The translations under genes were made by a program, and so were the position numbers. Positions 1-7,383 of a stretch of 18,782 bases of DNA are shown here, in pieces. Numbering within the stretch: position 1 is the first letter of the stretch; each line of letters opens with the position of its first letter. This DNA comes from Candidatus Sifarchaeum subterraneum (GTDB lineage Archaea > Asgardarchaeota > Sifarchaeia > Sifarchaeales > Sifarchaeaceae): the NCBI GenBank assembly GCA_016292335.1, contig JAECRX010000054.1:1-18782 (forward strand), in the 5' to 3' direction. The notes beneath the pieces are model-generated. The model saw only the letters and a program-made list of their open reading frames with translations, was not told where the DNA came from and ran no database searches.

Positions 1-549
1 GCCCATAAGCATGCAAAGAAAGTTTTCAAAATTGATAATCATATAGCGGCAACCATTGCAGGTAGAGTTGCAGATGCCCAAGCTCTTATTGACATAATAA
101 AAGCAGAAACAGCACTTTATAAAATTAACCGGGGAGTTCAAATTTCGGTTCAGGCATGTGCTAGACTTATGTCAAATGTACTTTTCCAATCCCGAATCAC
201 GCCCTACCTGATGCAGTCAATAATTGGAGGTGTAGATGAATCTGGACCGCAACTATTCACTGTAGATCCCCTGGGGAGCTTAATTGCTGAAAAATATTGC
301 GCAACAGGCTCAGGTAGCCCTATCGCTTATGGAATTCTTGAAGATGTATATAATGAAGACCTGTCGATTGAAGAATCAATACCAGTTGTCTGTAGGGCAA
401 TCTTTTCGGCTATTGAGAGAGATATTGGAAGCGGGAACGGCTTTGATATAGTTATAATTGATAAGGATGGTTATCGAGAACTTCCCGACACCGAAGTTAA
501 CAATATTCTCAAGCAAATAATGCAAAAACGCCGTTCAAGAAGTACTTGA
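1..549 (+). CDS. psmB: 20S proteasome beta subunit (5'-truncated by the window edge)
   Basis: Frame 1 is open from the first base to the TGA at 547-549 and gives about 182 residues of a proteasome beta subunit. The family-typical stretch KVFKIDNHIAATIAGRVADA lies at residues 8-27, followed by ADAQALIDIIKAE and the CARLMSNVLFQSR region. The later YGILEDVYNEDLSIEES segment is also characteristic of archaeal and actinobacterial beta subunits. The N-terminal propeptide and the catalytic Thr1 lie outside the window, so activity cannot be judged. The product is the proteolytic subunit of the cytoplasmic 20S core, which works with alpha rings and the PAN or Cdc48 ATPases. The ATG at 169 is internal and not the real start. 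The gene precedes fttA on the same strand, separated by 241 bp that contain direct repeats. Assignment is from recognised family motifs. Confidence 0.93.
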   Translation, partial: AHKHAKKVFKIDNHIAATIAGRVADAQALIDIIKAETALYKINRGVQISVQACARLMSNVLFQSRITPYLMQSIIGGVDESGPQLFTVDPLGSLIAEKYCATGSGSPIAYGILEDVYNEDLSIEESIPVVCRAIFSAIERDIGSGNGFDIVIIDKDGYRELPDTEVNNILKQIMQKRRSRST

Positions 550-597
550 ATCGGGGTATTCAATTTTTTAGTCACAAGCGTCTATATACACACTTTC

Positions 598-668
598 AGC
601 GAATATTACAGATTATTTACCGCATTTCTCATTCACAAGTCTTGAGCGAATATTACAGACTATTTATC
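598..668. repeat. pair of 24-bp direct repeats in the psmB-fttA spacer
   Basis: AGCGAATATTACAGA at 598-612 recurs at 645-659. The match continues over about 24 bp (598-621 and 645-668) with two differences (ATTATTTACC against ACTATTTATC). The bases before each copy are also similar (CACAAGCGTC and CACAAGTCT), so the unit may be an approximately 47-bp tandem duplication. It lies in the only non-coding gap upstream of fttA. Confidence 0.65.
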
Positions 669-790
669 CTATCTCCCATCCATAAGTTTTCAGACCTATG
701 CTTTTAGACTTAGATTAAGCTCAAGGTCTTAGCCTCAAAAAAAAAAGGAACGATGGTCTATTCGACAATCGTTCAACAGGAGAATTTTCA

Positions 791-2713
791 ATGTCGATTA
801 CCGAGAGTCGGGGACTGATAAAACAGCAGATTATGGAGAAATTACCATCAGACGTTGATGTTACGAAAATAGAGTTCGAAGGCCCTGAAATAGCTGTGTA
901 CACACGAAACCCAAAATTTTTGATTGAAAACGACATTCTAAAGGACCTAGCGAGACGTTTAAGAAAAAGAATTGTGCCGAGATCGGACCCATCAGTTCGA
1001 ATGGTCCCAGAAGAGGCCGAAATTGAAATCAAATCAATCGTTCCTGAAGACGCTGAAATTAGCGGCATTTTCTGGGACCATATAATCGGAGAGGTAACCA
1101 TCGAAGCGAAGAAGCCAGGACTAGTGATCGGCCGAAATGGCACGACTCTAAAAGAGATAAAAAGGAAAATAATTTGGAGACCTTCTGTAATTAGAACCCC
1201 TCCTATATCCTCAAAGATTATTTTACAACTCAGACATCTAATCCAAAAAGAAAATCAGGAACGTCAAAGAATTTTAAAGCGTGTTGGTGGACGAATTCAT
1301 AGACCATTACTCATGAAAGGGGGATTCATCAGAATAACTTCACTTGGAGGGTTCAGAGAAGTAGGTAGAACGTGCGTGCTAGTCCAAACTGAAGAGAGTA
1401 ACGTTTTAGTTGACTGTGGAGTCAATGTCGGTTCTTCTTCTGAAGCTTTTCCCCGACTTGATTTACCAGAATTTGATTTGGAAAATCTAGACGCAATTGT
1501 TATTACACATGCTCACCTTGACCATTCAGGATTTGTTCCTTTCCTCTTTAAGTATGGATTCGACGGTTCGGTCTACTGCACAAAGGCTACAAGAAATTTA
1601 ATGACACTTCTCCAACTAGATTACTTAGATGTTGCAGAACGAGAGGGGAAACTTTTACCATATGACCAAAAAGCTGTGAAAAAACTAGTCCTCCATACAA
1701 TCCCGCTTGATTATGGAGAAGTCACAGATATTGCACCTGATATCCGACTTACCCTACATAATGCGGGCCATATACTTGGTTCAGCTATTGCACATTTACA
1801 TATCGGTGATGGTCTGTATAACATTGCATATACAGGTGACTTCAAGTATATGAGATCAAGGCTACTTGAACCCGCGTCAACTAAATTCCCACGTTTAGAA
1901 GCTTTAATCACTGAATCAACTTATGGCGGAAATACAAACCAAGATTTAATGCCAAGCAGAAATTCAGCTGAAAGACAACTGGTAAATTTAATCAATTCAA
2001 CAGTTAAAAGGAAAGGAATTGTGCTAATACCTGTATTAGCCGTTGGAAGGGCTCAAGAATTAATAATAGTCCTTGAGGAATATATTCGTAGAGGGATCAT
2101 CGAAGAAATACCAATCTACATTGACGGAATGATATCAGAAGCTACTGCGATTCACACCACCCACCCCGAATACCTCGCGCGAGATTTAAGAGAGAAGATC
2201 TTTCATAGAGGCTTAAACCCATTTTTGGCAGATTGCTTCACACAAGTGGATAGTGTTGATGCAAGAATGGATATTGTAGAAGGAGAACCCAGTATTATTA
2301 TGGCGCCCTCAGGAATGTTAACAGGTGGGCCTTCAGTGGAGTACTTTCGGCTTCTAGCACCTGAAGAAAAAAATTGTATAATCTTTGTCTCCTATCAAGT
2401 GGATGGCACTTTGGGTTGGAGAATACAAAAAGGATGGCGTGAGATTCCTATGATCGATCGATCCAAGAATGGAAGAGCAGAAATAACTAATGTAAAAATG
2501 GAAATTGGCACAGTGGATGGATTTTCTGGCCATTCAGACCGAAAACAACTTTTAGATTATGTAAAAGAAGTCACTGGGCATTTACCACTTGAATTAGTTC
2601 TGTGTTGTCATGGAGAAAATACTAAATGCGTAAATCTTGCAAATACCATTAGAAAAATTCACAGGATAGACGCTAGAGCACCCAATAACTTGGAAACGGT
2701 AAGACTAAAGTAA
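791..2713 (+). CDS. fttA: aCPSF1 / FttA, KH-domain beta-CASP ribonuclease and transcription termination factor
   Basis: This 640-residue protein has the full layout of archaeal CPSF1. Two N-terminal KH-type domains span roughly residues 1-140, with a GLVIGRNG loop at 110-117. A metallo-beta-lactamase core carries HAHLDH at 240-245, and a beta-CASP insertion and a late His (CCHGEN near the C-terminus) complete the metal site. In other archaea this family cleaves nascent RNA at U-rich sites and drives transcription termination (FttA). The length matches the usual 630-650 residues. ATG at 791 is preceded by AGGAG at 779-783 with suitable spacing. No motif is missing. It faces sepF convergently, with a 105-bp gap. 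Confidence 0.95.
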   Translation: MSITESRGLIKQQIMEKLPSDVDVTKIEFEGPEIAVYTRNPKFLIENDILKDLARRLRKRIVPRSDPSVRMVPEEAEIEIKSIVPEDAEISGIFWDHIIGEVTIEAKKPGLVIGRNGTTLKEIKRKIIWRPSVIRTPPISSKIILQLRHLIQKENQERQRILKRVGGRIHRPLLMKGGFIRITSLGGFREVGRTCVLVQTEESNVLVDCGVNVGSSSEAFPRLDLPEFDLENLDAIVITHAHLDHSGFVPFLFKYGFDGSVYCTKATRNLMTLLQLDYLDVAEREGKLLPYDQKAVKKLVLHTIPLDYGEVTDIAPDIRLTLHNAGHILGSAIAHLHIGDGLYNIAYTGDFKYMRSRLLEPASTKFPRLEALITESTYGGNTNQDLMPSRNSAERQLVNLINSTVKRKGIVLIPVLAVGRAQELIIVLEEYIRRGIIEEIPIYIDGMISEATAIHTTHPEYLARDLREKIFHRGLNPFLADCFTQVDSVDARMDIVEGEPSIIMAPSGMLTGGPSVEYFRLLAPEEKNCIIFVSYQVDGTLGWRIQKGWREIPMIDRSKNGRAEITNVKMEIGTVDGFSGHSDRKQLLDYVKEVTGHLPLELVLCCHGENTKCVNLANTIRKIHRIDARAPNNLETVRLK

Positions 2714-2835
2714 TATCCTCTTAGAAAGAGGTAAAAGAAGCTAGGATTTTCGGAAAAGTCGGTATAACTCCTTTCCTCTATTACATCTTATAAACTAAGT
2801 GAAATCCTCTTAAAAAGGCTATTTCCCTTTTTTCT
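2714..2835 (+). terminator. possible termination region downstream of fttA
   Basis: Just after the fttA stop, CCTCTT-AGA-AAGAGG (2717-2731) can form a 6-bp hairpin, and a pyrimidine/T-rich run follows at about 2822-2835, inside the 3' end of the convergent sepF gene. Archaeal termination depends mainly on U-rich RNA and FttA rather than hairpins, so this is only a plausible site. Confidence 0.25.
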
Positions 2836-3238
2836 CACGGTAAATACGTATAAAAGGGGGGGTTATTATTATGTGTTGGTCTGAAAATTGTGCAATATCT
2901 CCATCAATTGCTCTACAAATTCCTCTTAATTGATCTACGGCTCTTATGAGTTCTCTTTCATCTTTTTGTCTGAGTTCTAATATATCTAATATTATAATAT
3001 TACCTTCTCTTACTTCATCCTCAACAATTTTAACATCGGATAGTTGACTTAGTGGTAAAGATTTCACGAATATTATTAATTCATTGAAATGTTCCATTTT
3101 TAGCTTTTCGTCATCCATTTCTTCGTTTAAAACTCCAAGAGCGCGAAGAATCCCTTCTGCTTCAGATCTTTGATTTTCATCTTGATTTTGTTTTTCATTT
3201 TGATCTTTTTTGTTAATGGAATTTTTGTTAAATCCCAA
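2819..3238 (-). CDS. sepF: archaeal SepF, FtsZ membrane anchor
   Basis: The 139-residue product has a polar, Asn/Gln/Lys/Glu-rich N-terminal linker (about 1-55) followed by a SepF domain. The domain shows SLPLSQLSDVKIVEDEVREG and ends with IDGDIAQFSDQHIIITPPF, the hallmark beta-strand and ITPP ending of the family. SepF polymerises and tethers FtsZ to the membrane during cell division; archaeal SepF does this in FtsZ-dividing lineages. The N-terminus MGFNKNS is only weakly amphipathic, so the membrane-targeting segment is not obvious. The start is TTG, preceded by GGATGTGATC, a near match to the Shine-Dalgarno consensus. A tandem repeat lies 65-140 bp upstream. FtsZ itself is not in this window. 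Confidence 0.88.
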   Translation of the reverse strand: MGFNKNSINKKDQNEKQNQDENQRSEAEGILRALGVLNEEMDDEKLKMEHFNELIIFVKSLPLSQLSDVKIVEDEVREGNIIILDILELRQKDERELIRAVDQLRGICRAIDGDIAQFSDQHIIITPPFIRIYREKKGK

Positions 3239-3302
3239 ATCTGATCACATCCTAGTTAGATATTTAAGTAACTGCGTTCCAGGAATTAAGAAACGATGAA
3301 AC

Positions 3303-3380
3303 AAAATACATTTTGGATAAATAAGAAAAATACATTTTGGATAAATAAGAATTTCGACAAAATACATAATTTTGAATAAT
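3303..3380. repeat. tandem 23-bp repeats upstream of sepF
   Basis: ATACATTTTGGATAAATAAG occurs twice within 23-bp units at 3303-3325 and 3327-3349, which are identical apart from one extra A at the junction. A degenerate third copy, AAAATACATAATTTTGAATA, begins at about 3358. The array sits in the 243-bp gap between sepF and the PUA gene, 65-140 bp upstream of the sepF start, where its promoter should be. No coding sense is apparent in this gap. Confidence 0.75.
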
Positions 3381-3481
3381 ATCTGAACCCATATGGGTAC
3401 ATTTTCGCCTCTCTTTTGATTTTGGCTCTAAGAATCGGCTGTATATCTCCATACACTAGGGAAAGGGAAATAATGATGAAA

Positions 3482-3979
3482 CTAAGAGTGAAAAATTCTC
3501 CAAAATTTATCAGAGACATAATGAATGTTTTCAATTACCCGTCCTTTTTCACTTACTTTAATTTCTTCGCTGTTCAATAAAGAACGTCCGACTGCAATTG
3601 GTTTCTTGAATTTTTCGTCCAGAATTACAATTAAATCGCCTTTGTCAAATTTTCCATCAATCTCAGTTATCCCAGGCCGCATGATATCTGCCCCTCGGGA
3701 AACATGAGGAATAGCCCCCATATCAACTATTACTTTTGGAAAAGCTTCAAGTTGGCTAGAAGTTAAGAATGGAACAAAATTTTCATCACCAATTTTAAAA
3801 AATTCCGGATTATTTTCAATCAAAAATATCTCGACCCCTTCATCTAACGTGATTTTTTCAATATTACGCTTTTTTGGGATTGAAAATATTTCTTCACTTT
3901 TAAAATGGTGAACAATTTTTTCCCTGAGTTTCTTTTTTTCACTTGATTTAAGATAATAGCGACTTTTGATTTTAAGCAT
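3482..3979 (-). CDS. MCT-1-like PUA-domain RNA-binding protein
   Basis: This 165-residue protein matches the archaeal family of a pre-PUA domain (DUF1947 type, about residues 1-75) followed by a PUA domain (about 76-160). The PUA part contains PKVIVDMGAIPHVSRGADIM and GDLIVILDEKFKKPIAVGRS, the typical beta-strand order with the G-A-(D)-(V/I)-M loop. Relatives are eukaryotic MCTS1 and the N-terminal part of eIF2D, which act on the small ribosomal subunit; an archaeal role in translation or ribosome recycling is an inference. ATG at 3979 is preceded on its strand by GGTGA about 10 nt upstream. A TATA-like element lies near 4031-4040. The gene is convergent with none of its neighbours and lies upstream of sepF on the same strand, with a 243-bp gap. 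Confidence 0.82.
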   Translation of the reverse strand: MLKIKSRYYLKSSEKKKLREKIVHHFKSEEIFSIPKKRNIEKITLDEGVEIFLIENNPEFFKIGDENFVPFLTSSQLEAFPKVIVDMGAIPHVSRGADIMRPGITEIDGKFDKGDLIVILDEKFKKPIAVGRSLLNSEEIKVSEKGRVIENIHYVSDKFWRIFHS

Positions 3980-4030
3980 TATTTGTTTTCACCGGCGTTT
4001 AAACTACAAAGATGACTATTGTTTAACAAA

Positions 4031-4040
4031 ATTTAATATC
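4031..4040 (-). promoter_or_regulatory. BRE/TATA-like element for the PUA gene
   Basis: On the reverse strand, CCAAAAGGATATTAAAT fits a BRE followed by a TATA box. A transcript would begin about 25 nt downstream, near 4010, giving a leader of about 30 nt before the ATG at 3979. This is a pattern match only. Confidence 0.4.
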
Positions 4041-4239
4041 CTTTTGGGAAAATTACATTTGTTCTAATCAGTTTGATATTGTAATTCAACGTCTAATAAA
4101 GATTGTGGAAAATCCTCTTCAAGATTGATATACTTATAAGAGTTTGATTTTTAAGTTGAAGAGAGAGACACATTGTGGGTGAAAAATTTCATAAAAACAT
4201 TCTGTTTATCACGCAACAACTAAAAACGATAAAAACTTT

Positions 4240-4248
4240 TTTAATATA
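4240..4248 (+). promoter_or_regulatory. TATA-like element for the Sm-L37e-TOPRIM operon
   Basis: TTTAATATA, preceded by a purine/A-rich stretch (AAAAAC), resembles an archaeal BRE/TATA. The predicted transcript start is near 4270, giving a leader of about 65 nt that would contain both copies of the 19-bp repeat at 4271-4308. Confidence 0.4.
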
Positions 4249-4270
4249 TGTACCAAAATCACGTTGCAAA

Positions 4271-4308
4271 GACATCAATGTTTTTGTAAGACATTAATGT
4301 TCTTGTAA
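4271..4308. repeat. 19-bp tandem duplication in the Sm leader
   Basis: GACATCAATGTTTTTGTAA (4271-4289) is followed directly by GACATTAATGTTCTTGTAA (4290-4308), 17 of 19 bases identical. The array ends 26 bp before the Sm start codon and is probably within the 5' untranslated region. Confidence 0.75.
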
Positions 4309-4334
4309 GATTCTTTTTAGAAGAGGTATAATCA

Positions 4335-4565
4335 ATGAACCTGTCAAAACCATTAGAGCTGCTTTCTCGATCTCTTAACGCGGTAGTTCTTGTAAAGCTG
4401 AAGGGGGGAAGAGAACTTCGTGGAAAATTGAGAGGCTTTGATCAACATATGAACCTTGTCTTAGAAGAGGCAGAGGAACTTCAAGAAACTAATGACCGAA
4501 AACTTGGAACAGTCATAGTTCGTGGAGATAATGTAATTATCATATCACCTCCCCCTAGAACATGA
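4335..4565 (+). CDS. archaeal Sm-like protein (SmAP/LSm)
   Basis: The 76-residue product is a standard-length Sm fold: MNLSKPLELLSRSLNAVVLVKLKGGRELRGKLRGFDQHMNLVLEEAEE is Sm1, and LGTVIVRGDNVIIISPP is Sm2. The Sm1 signature (G-x-L-x-x-F-D-x-x-x-N) and the Sm2 RGD are both present; they form the uridine-binding pocket in heptameric rings. The role is RNA binding and chaperoning. ATG at 4335 follows a GAGGT Shine-Dalgarno at 4323-4327. It is the first gene of an operon with L37e (18-bp gap) and the TOPRIM protein. The Sm-L37e pair is a conserved archaeal arrangement, which supports the call. Confidence 0.94.
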   Translation: MNLSKPLELLSRSLNAVVLVKLKGGRELRGKLRGFDQHMNLVLEEAEELQETNDRKLGTVIVRGDNVIIISPPPRT

Positions 4566-4583
4566 TCAGATAGGTGGAAAAGA

Positions 4584-4769
4584 ATGACAAAAGGTACAGC
4601 TTCATTTGGGAAGAGACATAAAAAAACACACATTCGTTGTAGACGATGTGGACGTCGATCTTATCATGTCAGGAAACGTCGATGTAGTGCCTGCGGTTAT
4701 GGAAGATCGAAAAGGATCAGAAGATACAAATGGCAGAACAAGAAGGTCAACAAAGTGAGAGTTGTATGA
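4584..4769 (+). CDS. rpl37e: 50S ribosomal protein L37e
   Basis: A 61-residue, highly basic protein starting MTKGTASFGKRHKKTHIRCRR. It has the L37e zinc ribbon: CRRC near residues 19-22 and CSAC near 34-37, then GYGRSKRIRRYKWQNKK. Length and motifs are typical of the family, a structural component of the large subunit. A GGTGG Shine-Dalgarno precedes the ATG. The stop TGA at 4767-4769 overlaps the preferred ATG of the next gene (ATGA), indicating translational coupling. Confidence 0.97.
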   Translation: MTKGTASFGKRHKKTHIRCRRCGRRSYHVRKRRCSACGYGRSKRIRRYKWQNKKVNKVRVV

Positions 4770-5539
4770 GCGAAAATAATGAAGAAAAGAGCCCAAAATC
4801 AGAAAGTGAACATGTTGATGTTCGAATAATTGTTGAAGGAGCGAGTGATGTAGAAGCTCTATCTAGAGCAGTTCAAAAACTCTCGCTGGGTTCCAAATAC
4901 AATATCACTGTATCGTCCATCATTCCCACAACTTCTATTGAACTTGCACTCAAGGTTGTTGAAGGGGCCGATATTGCTTTAATTGCTACAGATGCAGATA
5001 GACCTGGAAGGCAGTTAGCCGACATGTTAAGTCAAAAAATCAAAAATAAAGTTGGCCACATAGAGAGAATGAAATTTCCACTGGGCCATGATCTTGAGCA
5101 TATTAATATTGATCGCATTTCTGAAGAACTTCAAAATGCAATAATTCGATCTGGTTTGAGTTCATTAAAAAATATTAAAGAATATCGGTCTATGGTAACT
5201 CATATGAAGGATTTAGAACGCGCCACCATAGAAAATAAAGAAACAATAGAAAAACTAGAGAAAGAAAAGGAAAATCTAGCTGATCAGATTAGAGAATCAG
5301 CCAGTCTTCAAGTATTTAAAACTGACGAACTTATCCAAGAAGTATTCGGAGCTGAGAATGGCCCAACAGTTTCTCAAATTGAGGAAGTTATTGGATATTT
5401 AGGCGTTCAGCCAAACTTAATTGCAGGACAAGGATTTATCGTTTCAATTAATAAAGAAGGAGCAATTAAAGCCATCAAGATGGCTAATGCGGTCTTAAAC
5501 ATAGCTAAAAGAATGATCAAAGATGAAAGAGAAGAATAA
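4766..5539 (+). CDS. TOPRIM-domain protein of unknown function with coiled coil
   Basis: With the ATG at 4766 the product has 257 residues. An acidic polar tail (1-17) is followed by a TOPRIM fold with the conserved Glu in IIVEGASD (E24) and the paired Asp in ATDADRPGR (D76, D78), the metal-binding set of this domain. A charged heptad-like helix (about 140-180, rich in E/K/L) suggests a coiled coil, and a C-terminal domain ends in a basic/acidic tail. TOPRIM proteins include primases, topoisomerases, RNase M5 and OLD nucleases; which activity applies here is not visible. It differs from archaeal DnaG in length and layout. An earlier in-frame ATG at 4730 would overlap L37e by 40 bp; ATGA overlap favours 4766. 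The operon with Sm and L37e suggests an RNA- or ribosome-related role, by inference. Confidence 0.8.
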   Translation: MSENNEEKSPKSESEHVDVRIIVEGASDVEALSRAVQKLSLGSKYNITVSSIIPTTSIELALKVVEGADIALIATDADRPGRQLADMLSQKIKNKVGHIERMKFPLGHDLEHINIDRISEELQNAIIRSGLSSLKNIKEYRSMVTHMKDLERATIENKETIEKLEKEKENLADQIRESASLQVFKTDELIQEVFGAENGPTVSQIEEVIGYLGVQPNLIAGQGFIVSINKEGAIKAIKMANAVLNIAKRMIKDEREE

Positions 5540-5604
5540 AAAGGGACAGAGAAGTTTTTCTAAAAAAAAGGAGATATGATATTAACTGAAAACATATTTA
5601 GAAA

Positions 5605-5681
5605 GGGCCCGTAGCTCAGACTGGAAGAGCGTCGCGTTGGCATCGCGAAGGCCCCGGGTTCAAATCCCGGCGGGTCCACCA
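5605..5681 (+). tRNA. tRNA-Ala (anticodon GGC)
   Basis: A complete cloverleaf: acceptor GGGCCCG/CGGGTCC (5605-5611 and 5671-5677), D arm GCTC/GAGC with a GG-containing loop, anticodon stem TCGCG/CGCGA with loop TTGGCAT, and T arm CCGGG-TTCAAAT-CCCGG. The acceptor contains G3:U70, the alanine identity element. A73 is at 5678 and CCA is encoded at 5679-5681. No intron. It lies 65 bp after the TOPRIM gene. Confidence 0.96.
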
Positions 5682-5908
5682 CTTTTGAAATCCAAAATTA
5701 AGTTAGCACAAAGCTATTTTTTACAAGCATCTCAAAGGTTCGAAATAACCTCATAAAAGCTTTTTTTGAATCAGTTATACAAACTCTCTCTATATTTTAT
5801 TCCAGTAACATTGGATTTCTTTTTTTATATTTTTAAAATTTTCAATAATTCTTTCTTTATTAAGAAAGAATATTAAATAATATTTATCTTACAAATTTAA
5901 GCGAAAAA

Positions 5909-5916
5909 TTTATATA
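5909..5916 (+). promoter_or_regulatory. BRE/TATA-like element
   Basis: GCGAAAAATTTATATATTAG fits an archaeal BRE (CGAAAAA) plus TATA (TTTATATA). A start near 5938-5942 would leave a short leader before the ATG at 5956. Confidence 0.5.
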
Positions 5917-5955
5917 TTAGATTCGGCAATATATTAATAAAACATACACGACATA

Positions 5956-6399
5956 ATGATTGATTCCCAAAAAAAACCAGTAAAATCTCCAATGGAAACG
6001 AAAGGGTTAGGTGGTAAACTCACCATGAATTCAAAACAGATTGTTTATATTCCCCCTATCCAAGTTAAATCTTGGAAAGAATTCGAAAATCTCGCAAAGG
6101 AGTCTAAATTCGTTATGTATGAGTTAGATAATTTTACAAACTGTTTTGAGGAAGGAACAAAAGTCAAAACGGTAAAAGTTTATGCCTTCGTTGTAGATAG
6201 GGAATTGCCGTTAATTATCTATTTCCAAAAATCTTGGAAAGAATTCGGCAAACCCGAAAATAATGAAAAATGGGATTCTTTTGTAAATGAGATTAACAGC
6301 GAATTATTAGCTTTTGTTAAGCAAATAGAAAATGAATTTCAAGCTGTCCAGGGAAAATTAGAAAACCCATATTTGAGCCGAGAATGGGTAGAATTATGA
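5956..6399 (+). CDS. hypothetical protein with duplicated KSWKEF motif
   Basis: I do not recognise this 147-residue protein. It is soluble-looking, with no signal peptide or membrane segment, and has an alternating hydrophobic pattern (VKTVKVYAFVVDRELPLIIYF, about 70-90) suggestive of beta strands, then a helical C-terminal half. KSWKEF occurs twice, 54 codons apart, encoded by an identical 19-nt sequence (6067-6085 and 6229-6247). The ATG at 5956 fits the TATA at 5909; ATG at 6025 (Met24) with an upstream AGGTGG is an alternative, and the first 23 residues are polar and low in structure. It stands alone, flanked by tRNA-Ala and an opposing TPR gene. A real gene is likely from codon pattern and promoter; function unknown. 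Confidence 0.6.
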   Translation: MIDSQKKPVKSPMETKGLGGKLTMNSKQIVYIPPIQVKSWKEFENLAKESKFVMYELDNFTNCFEEGTKVKTVKVYAFVVDRELPLIIYFQKSWKEFGKPENNEKWDSFVNEINSELLAFVKQIENEFQAVQGKLENPYLSREWVEL

Positions 6400-6684
6400 A
6401 TATATGACATTTATCGTCTTTTGTGGGTTAACCTGGTCATATCAAGCTTCGGAAGTTCAAAGATGGTTTGTTTCATGCACGAGAACATACTTTGAGTGAT
6501 ACACTCATATTATTTTGCTATTTAATGACTCGTTGTATTCGAAAAAATATCCGAAAGTATTGATACTGAATAACTCATCAAAAAACAAGATAATTGAATT
6601 AGAAAACCAACTTTTTTGATGTTTGAGTATATGACATGTTTTAACTTTCTTATCTGACATTTTAAATGAGCGAACCTCTTATTT

Positions 6685-7041
6685 TTAAATATCCTTAAGA
6701 GCGTCTTCCAAATTCCTTTTAGCACGTTCATAATTTGGATCTATTTCCAATGCCTTCTCATAACATTCAATAACTTTAAAATGCTCGCCTAACTTTCCGT
6801 AAGCCCATCCCATGTTGTTCCATGCTTCTGCAAACTCAGGGTCGATTTTCAATGCTTTTTGTAAACAGCCAATGGCTTTGTTGTACTCGCCTAAATCATT
6901 GTAAGCGTTTCCCATGTAGAACCATGCCAAATAGTATTTTGAATCAACCTTTAATGCCTTCTTGAATTCTTCTATGGCTTTTTGGTATTGCCTTTGCGCG
7001 AAATACTCAATTCCTCTCACACTATAGTCTTCTGCAGACAT
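6685..7041 (-). CDS. small TPR-repeat protein
   Basis: The 118-residue product is almost wholly three tetratricopeptide repeats. Each shows the W/Y...G/A...Y/F...A...P spacing: YYLAWFYMGNAYNDLGEYNK, then AEAWNNMGWAYGKLGEHFK, preceded by a first degenerate unit (VRGIEYFAQRQYQKAIEEFK) and ended by a capping helix. TPR proteins act as protein-protein scaffolds; the partner is unknown. I chose the ATG at 7041 because AGGAGTGGTC, close to the Shine-Dalgarno consensus, lies 7-16 nt upstream; an in-frame upstream ATG at 7065 would add eight residues and put this motif inside the coding region. It is monocistronic and convergent with the preceding hypothetical gene. Confidence 0.8.
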   Translation of the reverse strand: MSAEDYSVRGIEYFAQRQYQKAIEEFKKALKVDSKYYLAWFYMGNAYNDLGEYNKAIGCLQKALKIDPEFAEAWNNMGWAYGKLGEHFKVIECYEKALEIDPNYERAKRNLEDALKDI

Positions 7042-7383
7042 CCCTATGACCACTCCTAAAATCAATCGTCTAAATAAAATAATTGATGCCGGATCAATTG
7101 AATAAACTTTAATAATCTCTTTTCGGACATATCAGATCAGATACAGCATCCATCTCCGATAATAATAAATATTTTGGATGGTTAGTTGATTAAATTCTCC
7201 AAAATCATTTTTTGATATGTTCTACTCATATTATTTACCTAATTCCCTTATCAGAATCCATAACTGCTTTATTCAGATTTACTCTTATCCTTAATTCATT
7301 ATATCAAAATTATAATTGCCTTACACAATTTTCTATCTTCCTTTCATATATTTTGATTTTTTCTTAATGGTCTACTATATTTT

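Larger units (their letters stand above)
3980..4334. other. divergent promoter region between the PUA gene and the Sm operon
   Basis: This 355-bp AT-rich gap separates two divergent units. It holds a reverse-strand TATA-like element at 4031-4040, a forward one at 4240-4248, an additional CTTATAAG near 4132-4139, and a 19-bp tandem repeat just before the Sm start. A 40-codon open stretch at 4175-4297 starting with GTG shows no recognisable features and I do not call it a gene. Confidence 0.6.

Noticed and set aside
598..668. A CRISPR array from the two repeats in the psmB-fttA spacer.
   Set aside because: Only two imperfect copies, no further repeats, and no cas genes in the window.
721..1143. 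Long reverse-strand open frame over the fttA 5' end, and similar antisense frames over nep1, S19e, FtsY and the dehydrogenase.
   Set aside because: They are antisense shadows of well-identified genes, with no protein family character of their own.
3264..3534. Two reverse-strand open frames of 62 and 82 codons covering the sepF upstream gap.
   Set aside because: They translate the tandem repeats in two frames, overlap the PUA gene or each other, and look like chance frames in AT-rich DNA.
4175..4297. A 40-codon open frame starting with GTG upstream of the Sm gene, preceded by CTTATAAG.
   Set aside because: Lys/Phe/Ile-rich reading of AT-rich DNA, it runs into the 19-bp tandem repeat and overlaps the likely Sm promoter. 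No family resemblance and no Shine-Dalgarno at good spacing.
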